Source of the DNA: Robiginitomaculum sp.
GTDB taxonomy: Bacteria > Pseudomonadota > Alphaproteobacteria > Caulobacterales > Maricaulaceae
Length of the DNA stretch: 32,749 nucleotides
NCBI GenBank assembly: GCA_015485335.1
Contig: WFTT01000022.1
Coordinates: 1-32,749, forward strand
Direction of reading: 5' to 3'
Shown piece by piece: positions 14,671 to 23,130 of the stretch. Position numbers and translations under genes: made by a program. The notes beneath the pieces are model-generated. The model searched no databases, had not been told where the DNA came from, and saw only the letters and a program-made list of their open reading frames with translations. Every line of letters begins with the position of its first letter. Positions within the stretch are counted from its first letter, which is position 1.

Positions 14671-16155
14671 CTAGCATTCTCTTTTAAAGAAATTTGGGGT
14701 GGCATTACCAAAACCCATATTGCTTTTTGAGGGTGATTCCTTTGGTGAAGAATCGCCCTTGTTTGGATTTTTTCTAGATTTAGGTTTGCGATCAGCGGTT
14801 TTGATATTGTCTTTGGTCTTGCCAGAGTCATCTGTTGCTGCCGGTGCCGGGGTTGGAGCCGGTTTCGCTTCCGGGGAAGAGGCCTTGGGCGTATCCATTA
14901 CCGGGTTCTGCATGTTCGTTTTTGCTTTGCGAACCCTAACACGTCGTCGGCCGCGTGGCTTTTCCTCTTCGGGGGCGCTGGGCGCAACTTTTTCGGCCTT
15001 TGGTGTATCGGCAGGAGCCGGTTGTGATTCTTTTTCGCCAAATGAGAGTGGAATGTCTTTGCCGATCAGGCTTTGAACGCCGTGTAATGACTTGGCATCA
15101 CCGGGCGTTGCAATGGTGATGGCGTGTCCTTTTTTCCCGGCGCGGCCGGTGCGCCCAATACGGTGGATATAGTCCTCGGGATGCATGGGGACATCATAGT
15201 TCAGCACATGGCTGACGTCGGGGATATCCAACCCTCGGGCGGCAACATCGCTGGCAATTAACAGCTTCACATCGCCATTTTTAAATTTTTCCAGGGTGGC
15301 CGTACGCACACTTTGCGGCAAATCCCCGTGAATGGGTGAAGCGCTGTATTTGGCTTTTTTCAGGAAGGTCGCGACCCGGTCTACGTCGCGCTTGCGATTA
15401 CAAAACACAATGGCATTTCGTACATTATGTTCGTCAATAATGGTGCGCAGGGCCTCGTTTTTAAGGCGGGCATCATTGCGGTCCAGCTTGATCAGCAATT
15501 GCTCTATGGTATCGGCGGTATCGGTCGGACGGGTCACCTCTACGCGTTTGGGATTGTGTAAAAATGTATCCACAATGCGCTGGATCTCTGTGGGCATGGT
15601 TGCCGAGAAAAACAGGGTCTGGCGGGTAAAGGGCGTCATTTTGAAAATGCGCTCGATATCGGGAATAAAGCCCATGTCCAGCATGCGATCGGCTTCGTCT
15701 ACAACCAGCAGTTGCACTCCGTTCATCAGCAGATTGCCGCGTTCTACATGGTCCAGCAGACGGCCGGGTGTGGCGATCAGAACATCAACGCCCTGCATCA
15801 ATTTGCGGTTTTGTTCGCCAAAGGCAACGCCGCCAATCAGCAAGGCCATGGAGAGCTTGTGATACTTACCATATGTCTCGAAGTTTTCGGCCACCTGGGC
15901 GGCTAGTTCGCGCGTGGGCTCCAATATCAACGAGCGCGGCATGCGCGCCTTGGCGCGGCCCCGGCTTAGGATATCGATCATCGGCAAGGTAAACGAGGCG
16001 GTTTTGCCGGTCCCGGTCTGGGCAATGCCCAATACGTCCCGTGCGGCCAGTACGTGTGGTATCGCGCTAGCCTGGATCGGTGTGGGTTCAGTATAGCCGG
16101 TCTCTTTGACGGCTTTTAAGGTTTTGGGGCCAAGCCCCAGATCTTCAAAATTCAT
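14671..16155 (-). CDS. DEAD-box RNA helicase (RhlE-like)
   Basis: The 494-residue ATP-dependent RNA helicase has the full motif set: Q motif (F3 and PTPIQ 24-28), AQTGTGKT (45-52), PTREL (80-84), TPGR (129-132), DEAD (153-156), SAT (174-176), then SDVAARGLDIP and HRIGRTGRAG in the second RecA lobe. From about residue 375 the tail is low-complexity (Pro/Ala/Lys-rich with an RGRRRVRVRKAK patch), typical of RNA-binding extensions in RhlE-type helicases linked to ribosome assembly or RNA decay. The start is the ATG at 16155; upstream in-frame TTG and GTG codons (16164, 16161) add only three residues. No strong Shine-Dalgarno sequence is seen. Confidence 0.93.
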   Translation of the reverse strand: MNFEDLGLGPKTLKAVKETGYTEPTPIQASAIPHVLAARDVLGIAQTGTGKTASFTLPMIDILSRGRAKARMPRSLILEPTRELAAQVAENFETYGKYHKLSMALLIGGVAFGEQNRKLMQGVDVLIATPGRLLDHVERGNLLMNGVQLLVVDEADRMLDMGFIPDIERIFKMTPFTRQTLFFSATMPTEIQRIVDTFLHNPKRVEVTRPTDTADTIEQLLIKLDRNDARLKNEALRTIIDEHNVRNAIVFCNRKRDVDRVATFLKKAKYSASPIHGDLPQSVRTATLEKFKNGDVKLLIASDVAARGLDIPDVSHVLNYDVPMHPEDYIHRIGRTGRAGKKGHAITIATPGDAKSLHGVQSLIGKDIPLSFGEKESQPAPADTPKAEKVAPSAPEEEKPRGRRRVRVRKAKTNMQNPVMDTPKASSPEAKPAPTPAPAATDDSGKTKDNIKTADRKPKSRKNPNKGDSSPKESPSKSNMGFGNATPNFFKREC

Positions 16156-16230
16156 GGGCACCAAGGTGAAATAATAGGCGCGGTAATAAAAGCATCCTGC
16201 GCGCCACGGACCATAGTGCCGACGCGGCTC

Positions 16231-16294
16231 AAGTCAATGCAGGCCGGACAGACAAATGTCTGTCCGGCCTTTTGTATTCGTACTAAATTGACTT
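16231..16294. terminator. Long perfect hairpin, probable terminator after the amidohydrolase pair
   Basis: AGGCCGGACAGACA (16241-16254) is followed after AA by its exact complement TGTCTGTCCGGCCT (16257-16270), a 13-14-bp GC-rich stem. An outer perfect repeat AAGTCAAT (16231-16238) / ATTGACTT (16287-16294) encloses it and includes the amidohydrolase stop codon. A short T-run (TTTTGT from 16270) follows only on the plus strand, where no gene ends. On the minus strand, where the upstream gene does end, no U-run follows the stem. Confidence 0.55.
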
Positions 16295-17570
16295 AACGAT
16301 AAGCGAATGGGTTTTCTTTGGCCTTTTTCAGATCCAGATAGCGATCACGCAATTTGGTCTGGCGGGAGCTAAGCGATTGGGCCTCGCCGCCAATAAAAAC
16401 GTAATCGGGACTAGTCATCAGTTCCAGCGGATCGCCATTCCATACCACCACATCGGCGATCATACCGCTTTGCAGGGTACCAAGTTCGTCCTCCAGACCA
16501 AAAATCTGTGCCGGGGCGCGGGTGATGGCGGCAAAGGCCGCGTCCCAGGGCAGGCCATTGGCCACCGCATCGCCGGCCTGTTGCGGGGCCAACCGCGCAT
16601 TAAAGGCTTCGCCAAGCTGGGCAATGGCAATGGTCACGCCGGCCTTTTGCAGACGGGCCGCATTGGTCATGGTCGCCCCCAGGCTTTCAAAGCTGCTGGG
16701 CAGATTGTTTTGAGGTTCCAGAATTACCGGTATGCCTGCCGCGGCCAGCTCATCAGCAACCATCCAGCCTTCGGCGGCCCCGACGGCCACCAGGTCCAGT
16801 TTGGGCTGGGCCTCGTGCAGACGGATCAGGGTCATCAGATCCGAAGCGCGATTAACAAAGACCAGCAAAGGCATACGCCCTTCGGCCACGGGTTTTAATG
16901 CCATGGCATCCGGCCCGTTCAACAGGGCATCCTTGGGTGCCCGGCCCGGGCGATAATGGCGGGCTTCGGTAAGGGCATTGCGCAAATAGGCCCATGCCGC
17001 CGGGCGCGAACCACCGGCTATGCGGGCTCCGCGTTCGCCCATCTGTACCATGACAAAGGCATGGTCCCGGGTAATGCTGTCCACAACATCGCCGCTGGTA
17101 TCGGCAACAAAACCGGCACCAGAGAATATATTCTCGCCCGGCCCGGTGCTAACGGCAATGCGGGTCATGCCTTCGATCTTGGTGATGGCAACGGCTTCGG
17201 CCTTGGGGTTAAAGCCATCCACACCATCCAGCGCAACCGAAAATTCAGACTTTTCAGCACGGCTGTCATCGGTGCTGCTCTCCAGCGAAATCTCGATCAG
17301 GCCAACCTGTGAAAGAGGGGCAAACAAGCCTGGGGTGACCCATTTGCCGCTGGCATCAATGCGTGTGGCCCCTTCGGGGATGGTTATATCGGCGCCAACC
17401 GAAAGGATTTTGCCATCCTCGATCAAAACTGTGGCGTTATCTAATTGGCCTTGGGCGGTGTTGGTAATGACCTTGCCGCCCGTAATGGCAATGGTTTGCG
17501 CCCAGGCGGGGGCGGCACTGGCCAGGCAGAGCAGCGCGCCCGCCGTGGCAAATTTTCCAAGAATACTCAT
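16293..17570 (-). CDS. Exported amidohydrolase-fold protein lacking metal ligands (probable pseudoenzyme)
   Basis: The 425-residue protein has a signal peptide (cleavage near APAWA-Q, residue 24), a beta-sandwich segment (GGKVITNTAQG, EDGKILSVGADI) and the amidohydrolase TIM barrel through APAQIFGLEDELGTLQSGMIADVVVWNGDP. It resembles its upstream neighbour throughout, but the metal sites are gone. VTPGLFAPLSQVG replaces VTPGIIDVHSHLG (H to L86, H to Q88), LVFVNRASDL stands where the neighbour has VNMHCYRADE, and IAQLGEAF where it has IVHSDSEV. A metal-dependent hydrolase mechanism therefore looks impossible. A structural or regulatory partner role is inferred from the ATGA overlap with the active-looking gene (17567-17570). 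No decay (stops or frameshifts) is seen. Confidence 0.8.
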   Translation of the reverse strand: MSILGKFATAGALLCLASAAPAWAQTIAITGGKVITNTAQGQLDNATVLIEDGKILSVGADITIPEGATRIDASGKWVTPGLFAPLSQVGLIEISLESSTDDSRAEKSEFSVALDGVDGFNPKAEAVAITKIEGMTRIAVSTGPGENIFSGAGFVADTSGDVVDSITRDHAFVMVQMGERGARIAGGSRPAAWAYLRNALTEARHYRPGRAPKDALLNGPDAMALKPVAEGRMPLLVFVNRASDLMTLIRLHEAQPKLDLVAVGAAEGWMVADELAAAGIPVILEPQNNLPSSFESLGATMTNAARLQKAGVTIAIAQLGEAFNARLAPQQAGDAVANGLPWDAAFAAITRAPAQIFGLEDELGTLQSGMIADVVVWNGDPLELMTSPDYVFIGGEAQSLSSRQTKLRDRYLDLKKAKENPFAYR

Positions 17571-18988
17571 TTGTCATCTCCTTCACCGGGCTGGCCCAGC
17601 TCAAAATCAGAAACCGCCTGATGGGATTTGTCATGGCGATCAAACACCCGTGCCCCATCCACAAAAACGATATCTGCGCGGCTATACACACTGAACGGAT
17701 TGCCGGACCAGAGTACCACATCGGCATTCAGGCCAGGTTTCAAGGCCCCGGTTTTATCCCCGATGCCCAGCAATTTGGCCGGGTTCGCTGACAGCCAGGT
17801 CCAGGCTTCACCCTGGGATATATTCAGGCCGGCCTTGTTGCCATCAGCCAGGGCCTTGGCGGCTTCCTGATTAAGGCGCTGAATGCCAACTTCGCTGTCT
17901 GAATGGACAATGGCGCAGGCCCCGGCCTTGTGCACCAGGGGAATGTTTTCTCGGATGGAATCATAGGCCTCCATCTTAAAGCCGCCCCAATCGGCCCACA
18001 TGGCCGCACAGGTATCATTTTCACGCAGCAAATCGGCGACCTTATAGGCCTCGACGGCATGGTGAAATGCGCCCACATGATAGCCAAACTCTTTGGACAT
18101 ATCGATCACCTGCGCCATTTCATCGGCACGGTAACAGTGCATGTTGACGATAATCTCGCCGTTCAAAACCCCCATCAGGGTTTCCATTTGCAGGTTACGC
18201 TTGGGGGCTTTGGGTGCTTTTTTGTCCTTGTCCTTTTTGGCGCTGTTGCTGTCTTTTTTGGCTTCCCATTTGGCATAATCTGCGCGGTAGTCATCCCAGC
18301 TCTTTTTATAAGCCTGTGCCTTGATCCAGTTTTTGCGGTAACCGGCAAAATTGCCCATGCGTGAACCGGGGCCACCCTTTTGACCGTAAACCCGTTTGGG
18401 GTTTTCGCCGCACGCCATTTTCAGCGCATAAGGCGCACCCGGGAATTTCATCCCCTGAACTGTGCGCGACGGTATATTTTTCAGAACCGTACCCCGGCCA
18501 CCAAACAGATTGGCCGATCCCGGCAATACCATCAGGGCCGTAACCCCGCCGGCGCGGGCGCGGTTAAAGCCGGGGTCATGGGGCCATATGCCATGTTCGG
18601 AAGACACTTCGGCGGTGTTTGGATTTGTCGCCTCATTGCCATCAGCGGTGGCGCGTATCCCCGGCGAGGCATAAACGCCCAAATGCGAATGCACATCAAT
18701 GATGCCGGGGGTTACCCATTTGCCGGTGCCATCAATAATGCGCGCCCCCTGAGGAGCTTCCAGATGTTCACCCAAAGCGGTGATTTTGCCGTTTTCCAGC
18801 AACAGATCCGCCTTGGACAGTTCCGCACCGGTGCCATCGAAGACATGGGCACCGCGGATCAAAACCGATGGTGCCGGCATGGGTTCATAGGTGGATGGAA
18901 ACGGATTTTTATCGATTTCCACCATTTGAGCATTGGCGGTGCCATATGCCAGTGTTAACGCGCCAGCCAGCGCGAATTGCTTGATCAA
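17567..18988 (-). CDS. Exported amidohydrolase (imidazolonepropionase-like family)
   Basis: The 473-residue protein has a signal peptide ending YGTANA-Q (about residue 20). Amidohydrolase landmarks are VLIRGAHVFDGTGAEL, GKWVTPGIIDVHSHLG with H100 and H102, VNMHCYRADE (H284), GAFHHAVEA (H309/H310) and AIVHSDSEVG (metal Asp), ending with the SANPAKLLGIGDKTGALKPG signature. It likely hydrolyses an amide, imide or peptide-like substrate in the periplasm; the substrate is unknown. A Lys-rich insertion (about 240-264) interrupts the barrel and may be a surface loop. The start is TTG at 18988, chosen because GGGGAGG sits 5 bp upstream. It is first in a two-gene operon with the metal-less paralogue. 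Confidence 0.85.
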   Translation of the reverse strand: MIKQFALAGALTLAYGTANAQMVEIDKNPFPSTYEPMPAPSVLIRGAHVFDGTGAELSKADLLLENGKITALGEHLEAPQGARIIDGTGKWVTPGIIDVHSHLGVYASPGIRATADGNEATNPNTAEVSSEHGIWPHDPGFNRARAGGVTALMVLPGSANLFGGRGTVLKNIPSRTVQGMKFPGAPYALKMACGENPKRVYGQKGGPGSRMGNFAGYRKNWIKAQAYKKSWDDYRADYAKWEAKKDSNSAKKDKDKKAPKAPKRNLQMETLMGVLNGEIIVNMHCYRADEMAQVIDMSKEFGYHVGAFHHAVEAYKVADLLRENDTCAAMWADWGGFKMEAYDSIRENIPLVHKAGACAIVHSDSEVGIQRLNQEAAKALADGNKAGLNISQGEAWTWLSANPAKLLGIGDKTGALKPGLNADVVLWSGNPFSVYSRADIVFVDGARVFDRHDKSHQAVSDFELGQPGEGDDK

Positions 18989-19126
18989 GATTGCCTCCCC
19001 TTTGACCCGTTGCGTTTATAAAGTGGGCCATTCGTCAAAGGCTATCATCGCGCGCCCATGTTTCAAGCGGTGCAATTCTAACATTATTGTCATCTAATAA
19101 AGGGGGATGCTCTGTGAGACCACCAC

Positions 19127-19630
19127 CTAGATCATCATGGCGGCATCATCGGCAACATAAAGCGGGGCCTGCCCACGGGAAAGCCGGTGTAAATGCTCGG
19201 CAAAGGCATCCAAAGACACCCCGGCCGCGGCGGCGGCCGCAATCAACTGGTCCGGCTCTGCCCGGCCATAAAGAGCACTGGCCAGCGCCCACAGGCGCAA
19301 GGAACGCATGCCGGTCAGGCAAAACCCCAATACCGGCCCCTCATTGTCGGCCAGGGCTTCGCCCGCCGCAATCAGCGCATTATGGGAAAAGGCCGCCCCG
19401 TTCAGGATGGGCACATAGGCATAGGCCAATCCGGCGGCTTGGGCGGCTTCTTTGAGGTGACGGCTCAAGGGCTGTTCATCCTCGTCTTCCTCGCCATCGG
19501 GGCGGGCATTGAGGATCAGGGAAAAGCCTGCTTCTTTGGCGGCTTTCATGTCGGCAATCATCAATTGCGGGGCGGTGGCAAAATCGTCCGTGATGCGGGT
19601 CAGGCGGTTAATCAGGGCAGGGGATGTCAT
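19127..19630 (-). CDS. DUF442 / BLH-type phosphatase-like protein
   Basis: The 167-residue cytosolic protein has a dual-specificity phosphatase-like fold. AAKEAGFSLILNARPDGEE is the typical first motif (the aspartate loop) and GPVLGFCLTGMRSLRLWAL carries the C-x5-R phosphate-binding loop. Family members occur alone or fused to metallo-beta-lactamase domains that act in sulfide oxidation; here the domain stands alone and no sulfide-oxidation genes are near. The start is the ATG at 19630; an upstream in-frame TTG at 19639 is less likely. A purine-rich AAGAAAGA lies about 10 bp upstream. A function in dephosphorylation is possible but unproven. Confidence 0.75.
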   Translation of the reverse strand: MTSPALINRLTRITDDFATAPQLMIADMKAAKEAGFSLILNARPDGEEDEDEQPLSRHLKEAAQAAGLAYAYVPILNGAAFSHNALIAAGEALADNEGPVLGFCLTGMRSLRLWALASALYGRAEPDQLIAAAAAAGVSLDAFAEHLHRLSRGQAPLYVADDAAMMI

Positions 19631-19701
19631 GCGGGCCAATCTTTCTTTTGCCCGCTCTACATGGTTGCGGCGCTTTGGATTGGCAAGAGCGCAGGTGAGG
19701 C

Positions 19702-20136
19702 CTAGCGCTGATATTTGATGAAGGGGGTCACTTTGGCCACCTTGTCGTATAGCCGCCGACCAGCCTCATTAAAATGCTGGGTCAGCCAATAGACCTGCGC
19801 CGCGCCGCGTTCATCGGCCTTTGCATAGACCGCCTCGATCAGGGCGCGACCAACCCCCTGGCCGCGCTTGTCGGCATCGGTAAAGAGATCAATCAGATAA
19901 CACGAAGGCTCGGCCCGCCAGCTATGGCCATGAAAGACATAATGGGTCAGGCCAACCAGTTTTCCCTCATTGTTTTCAGCTACCAGCGCAAACGGCCCGT
20001 CCACAGGTGGGTTCATCAGGCGCTGCCAAGTGTCCCCGGACGTGGTGGAAATGTCGGCTTCGTAATAGTCCAGATAGCCTTTCCACAAAGGCAACCAGGC
20101 CTCATGATCCTGGGGGTGTGCGGGGCGTATAATCAT
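19702..20136 (-). CDS. GNAT-family N-acetyltransferase
   Basis: The 144-residue single-domain GNAT protein contains the acetyl-CoA pyrophosphate-binding motif RGQGVGRALIEAV (motif A, about 92-104), an N-terminal beta-alpha start (MIIRPAHPQDHEAWLPLWKGY) and the C-terminal NEAGRRLYDKV helix. The acceptor substrate cannot be told. The ATG at 20136 is preceded by AAGGCGG. It sits 6 bp after the membrane methyltransferase gene on the same strand, so the two are probably cotranscribed. Confidence 0.85.
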   Translation of the reverse strand: MIIRPAHPQDHEAWLPLWKGYLDYYEADISTTSGDTWQRLMNPPVDGPFALVAENNEGKLVGLTHYVFHGHSWRAEPSCYLIDLFTDADKRGQGVGRALIEAVYAKADERGAAQVYWLTQHFNEAGRRLYDKVAKVTPFIKYQR

Positions 20137-20142
20137 GCCGCC

Positions 20143-20697
20143 TTATAGAAAGCGCCGCACCTTGCCGCAATAGTCTTCATAGGGTTTGCCATACATGGCC
20201 CTTAACCATGGCTCCTCGCTAAAGGGTGCCATAAACAGCGTTATCAGGGTTAGAATGATGACCGGCATGGCATTGGATGAAGCCGATAAAATAGCCCAGC
20301 CGCTAAACAATATCAGGTCCGCGGTATATTGCGGATTGCGTGAGTATCGGTAAAAGCCATTACTTTTCAACGTGGTTTTGGCCCCGCTGGTGGTTTTATA
20401 ACCCAGATAAATAATGCTGTGGATGACCACAATATTGCCGATGATTACCAAGGGCAGGCCCAGCCCCCAGCGCAGCGGCGCTGGCCAGCCTAGACTGTCC
20501 CAATCGTGAAGGCCCAGCCAGAACATGCTGCCCAGCGCCATTACCGTCAGTACCCAGATCAGGGCCTGGTTTAAAAATGTTGATTTTTGCGGGGGCCAGA
20601 TTCGCCTTTGCGGAAACGCAATGGACCAGAGCACCGCCGCCAGAAAGGCACCGCTGGCGAACATGCCGGTTAATTGTATCCAGAATGTGTTGTCCAT
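20143..20697 (-). CDS. Integral-membrane methyltransferase, isoprenylcysteine/phospholipid methyltransferase-like
   Basis: The 184-residue membrane protein has four to five hydrophobic segments (starting FWIQLTGMFASGAFLAAVLW). Near the C-terminus it shows LKSNGFYRYSRNPQYTADL and APFSEEPWLRAMYGKPYEDYCGKVRRF, the R-N-P-x-Y and E-E-x-x-L-x-x-x-y-G-x-x-Y-x-x-Y hallmark of the ICMT/PEMT superfamily that uses SAM at the membrane. The substrate is unknown; phospholipids or small thiols are possible. The start at 20697 has CGGAGG 7 bp upstream, better than an in-frame ATG at 20712. It lies 6 bp upstream of the GNAT gene. Confidence 0.82.
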   Translation of the reverse strand: MDNTFWIQLTGMFASGAFLAAVLWSIAFPQRRIWPPQKSTFLNQALIWVLTVMALGSMFWLGLHDWDSLGWPAPLRWGLGLPLVIIGNIVVIHSIIYLGYKTTSGAKTTLKSNGFYRYSRNPQYTADLILFSGWAILSASSNAMPVIILTLITLFMAPFSEEPWLRAMYGKPYEDYCGKVRRFL

Positions 20698-20781
20698 AAC
20701 CGGCCTCCGCAAATGCCCTGGGCGGGCGATCCAGACAGGCTAATCCCTACAATGGCTGTAGGTTCAAGGGGGCAAGGGGGG

Positions 20782-21093
20782 CTACTCGCTGCCTTTGCGT
20801 TCAATTACCAGAATACGGGCGGTCCCATCGGGGCGGGCAATGTGTTCGTCGCCGTCCTGGGCATGAAAAATATCGCCTTTGACCAGACGCCAGACCTGTT
20901 CGCCCTTATTGTCTCGGGTATGCATATTGACTACGCCGTCGAGTACTACAAAAACCTCGGGTCCATCATTGATGTGCCATTTATAGGGCTTGTCGGTCCA
21001 GTGCAGGCGAATGGATGCGGTATCAATGGTTTCGATATCCAGGGCATCCCAGGCGCGGGTGCCGGTAAAATCACTGGGGTGGATAATGCGCAT
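20782..21093 (-). CDS. Small cupin-domain protein
   Basis: The 103-residue single cupin barrel has motif 1, WHINDGPEVFVVLDGVVNM, in which the second His of the usual H-x-H is Asn while the Glu is kept, and motif 2 near GDIFHAQDGDEHIARP. With one ligand altered, metal binding may differ. Small cupins of this type act as isomerases, dioxygenases or ligand sensors; nothing here decides which. AGGGAG lies 5 bp upstream of the ATG. It follows parE by 8 bp on the same strand and is probably cotranscribed with it. Confidence 0.8.
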   Translation of the reverse strand: MRIIHPSDFTGTRAWDALDIETIDTASIRLHWTDKPYKWHINDGPEVFVVLDGVVNMHTRDNKGEQVWRLVKGDIFHAQDGDEHIARPDGTARILVIERKGSE

Positions 21094-21101
21094 AATGCTC
21101 C

Positions 21102-23123
21102 CTAAACATCCAGTTCGCGCACAAATTTGGCGTGTTCCTGTATAAAGGCAAAGCGCAGTTCTGGTTTTTTGCCCATGAGGGTTTCCACCAAAGCTTCGGT
21201 GGTGGGCAGATTATCTTCGTCAAAGCGGATGCGGGCCAGGGTGCGTTTGGCCGGGTCCATGGTGGTTTCTTTGAGTTGTGCCGGCATCATTTCGCCAAGA
21301 CCCTTAAAGCGGCTGACCTCGACCTTGCCACGCCCGGAAAATTCTGTGGCCAGCAATTCTTCGCGGTGCGCATCATCGCGGGCATAGGCGCTCTTGCCCT
21401 TCTGGCTGAGCCTGTAAAGCGGCGGCAGGGCTAGAAAAAGCCGCCCGGCATGGATGATCTGGGGCATGGTTTTATAGAAAAACGTGATCAGCAATGCGGC
21501 GATATGGTCTCCGTCCACATCGGCATCGGTCATGATGATCACCCGTTCATAGCGCAGGTTTTCAAGATCAAAATGTTTGCCGATCTGTACACCAAGGGCC
21601 AGGGAAAGGTCGTGGATTTCCTGATTGGCGGCGATTTTGTCAACGCTGTTACTGGCAACGTTCAGGATCTTGCCTTTCAGGGGTAAAATCGCCTGGGTCT
21701 TGCGATTGCGCGCCTGTTTGGCCGAGCCACCAGCGCTGTCTCCTTCGACCAGAAATATCTCGGTATCTTTGGCGCCCGAGCGTGAACAATCGGCCAGCTT
21801 GCCCGGCAGACGCAGCTTGCGCGTGGCACTTTTGCGGCTGACCTCTTTTTCGCGGCGACGGCGCAGGCGATCTTCGGCGCGCCCGATCACCCATTCCAGC
21901 AATTTGGCCGCTTCCTTGGGCGCCCCGGCCAGCCAGTGATCAAACGGGTCGCGCACCGCGGTCTCTACGGCCTTGGCAGCGGCCGGTGAGGCGAGCTTTT
22001 CCTTGGTCTGGCCCTGAAATTCCGGCTCGGTAATGAAGACCGAGACCATGGCCCCGGCGGTGCCCAGCACATCATCGGCGGTGATTTGCGCTGCCTTTTT
22101 GCCAAGCCCCGCGGTTTCTGCATAGGCCTTCAGCCCCTTGGTCAGGGCCGAGCGCAGGCCCGAAACATGGGTGCCTCCTTCGGCGGTGGGCACGGTGTTG
22201 CAATAGGATGAGGTAAAGCCATCGGCCTCGCCAAAGCCCTGGGGCGTCCAGGCCACTGCCCATTCAACCGAACCATGGCCGCCGTCTTTTTCCACCCGTC
22301 CGGCAAACACATCCGGTGTAATGGTGGTTTTTTTGCCAAGGCGTTCGCGTAAAAAGTCGGCTAGACCACCTGGAAAATGAAATTCTGCCTCGGCGGGTGT
22401 GTCTGTGCCTTCGACCAGGCTTGCCTCACAGCGCCAGCGAATGCGCACACCCCGTTGCAGATAGGCCTTGGCGCGAGCCATGCGGAACACCTGTTTTGGC
22501 GAAAAGGACAGCTTGTCACCAAAAATTTCCGGGTCCGGCGTAAACCGAACCAGGGTGCCGCGACGGTTCGGCGCGGCGCCCATTTTCTTTAGAGGGCCAA
22601 GGGACAGACCGCGGGAAAAGCTCTGGGCGTAGAGTTTTTTGCCCCGGGCTACTTCGACATCCAGGCGCTCGGATAAGGCATTGACCACCGATACCCCAAC
22701 CCCGTGTAGGCCGCCTGAGGTCTGGTACACTTTGGACGAGAATTTGCCGCCTGCGTGCAAGGTGGTCATGATCACTTCCAGGGCGGATTTATCCTTGAAT
22801 TTTGGATGCGGGTCGACCGGAATGCCCCGGCCATTATCAATCACCGTCAGGGTGTTGCCAGGCTCCAGCACTACTTCGATGCGGTCTGCATAATTGGCCA
22901 CGGCTTCATCCATGGCATTGTCCAGCACTTCGGCAAAGAGGTGATGCAAAGCGGCACGGCCCGTGCCACCAATATACATGCCCGGGCGCTTGCGCACCGG
23001 TTCCAGGCCTTCGAGCACCTCAATATCATCGGCGGTATAGGCGGTTGGTGCGCTGGACTTTGTGGGCGCTCCAAAGAGGGCCGAGGCCTCTTCCAGTTTG
23101 GATTTACCAGATTTGTCGCTCAT
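21102..23123 (-). CDS. parE: DNA topoisomerase IV subunit B
   Basis: The 673-residue ATPase subunit of topoisomerase IV decatenates daughter chromosomes with ParC. GHKL ATPase motifs are EVLDNAMDEA, VIDNGRGIPV, LHAGGKF and QTSGGLHGVGVSVVNALS. The TOPRIM motifs are FLVEGDSAGGSAKQ and IIMTDADVDGDHI. The stretch RKTQAILPLKGKILNVASNS and the ANQEI segment favour ParE over GyrB, as does length. The start is the ATG at 23123 with AAGGTG about 5 bp upstream; the in-frame ATG at 23138 would overlap the upstream gene. It lies 7 bp after the isoaspartyl-peptidase stop, with a cupin gene downstream. Confidence 0.94.
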   Translation of the reverse strand: MSDKSGKSKLEEASALFGAPTKSSAPTAYTADDIEVLEGLEPVRKRPGMYIGGTGRAALHHLFAEVLDNAMDEAVANYADRIEVVLEPGNTLTVIDNGRGIPVDPHPKFKDKSALEVIMTTLHAGGKFSSKVYQTSGGLHGVGVSVVNALSERLDVEVARGKKLYAQSFSRGLSLGPLKKMGAAPNRRGTLVRFTPDPEIFGDKLSFSPKQVFRMARAKAYLQRGVRIRWRCEASLVEGTDTPAEAEFHFPGGLADFLRERLGKKTTITPDVFAGRVEKDGGHGSVEWAVAWTPQGFGEADGFTSSYCNTVPTAEGGTHVSGLRSALTKGLKAYAETAGLGKKAAQITADDVLGTAGAMVSVFITEPEFQGQTKEKLASPAAAKAVETAVRDPFDHWLAGAPKEAAKLLEWVIGRAEDRLRRRREKEVSRKSATRKLRLPGKLADCSRSGAKDTEIFLVEGDSAGGSAKQARNRKTQAILPLKGKILNVASNSVDKIAANQEIHDLSLALGVQIGKHFDLENLRYERVIIMTDADVDGDHIAALLITFFYKTMPQIIHAGRLFLALPPLYRLSQKGKSAYARDDAHREELLATEFSGRGKVEVSRFKGLGEMMPAQLKETTMDPAKRTLARIRFDEDNLPTTEALVETLMGKKPELRFAFIQEHAKFVRELDV

Positions 23124-23130
23124 GCTCACC

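Noticed and set aside
15332-15862. Plus-strand open frame of 176 codons opposite the helicase
   Set aside because: It is the complement of highly conserved DEAD-box coding sequence and its peptide is Arg/Ser-rich without a domain.
19190-20140. Possible small defence or toxin-antitoxin pair (DUF442 protein and GNAT)
   Set aside because: The GNAT lacks an adjacent ribbon-helix-helix antitoxin and the DUF442 protein is a known phosphatase-like family; the genes are separated by 71 bp and look like ordinary metabolism.
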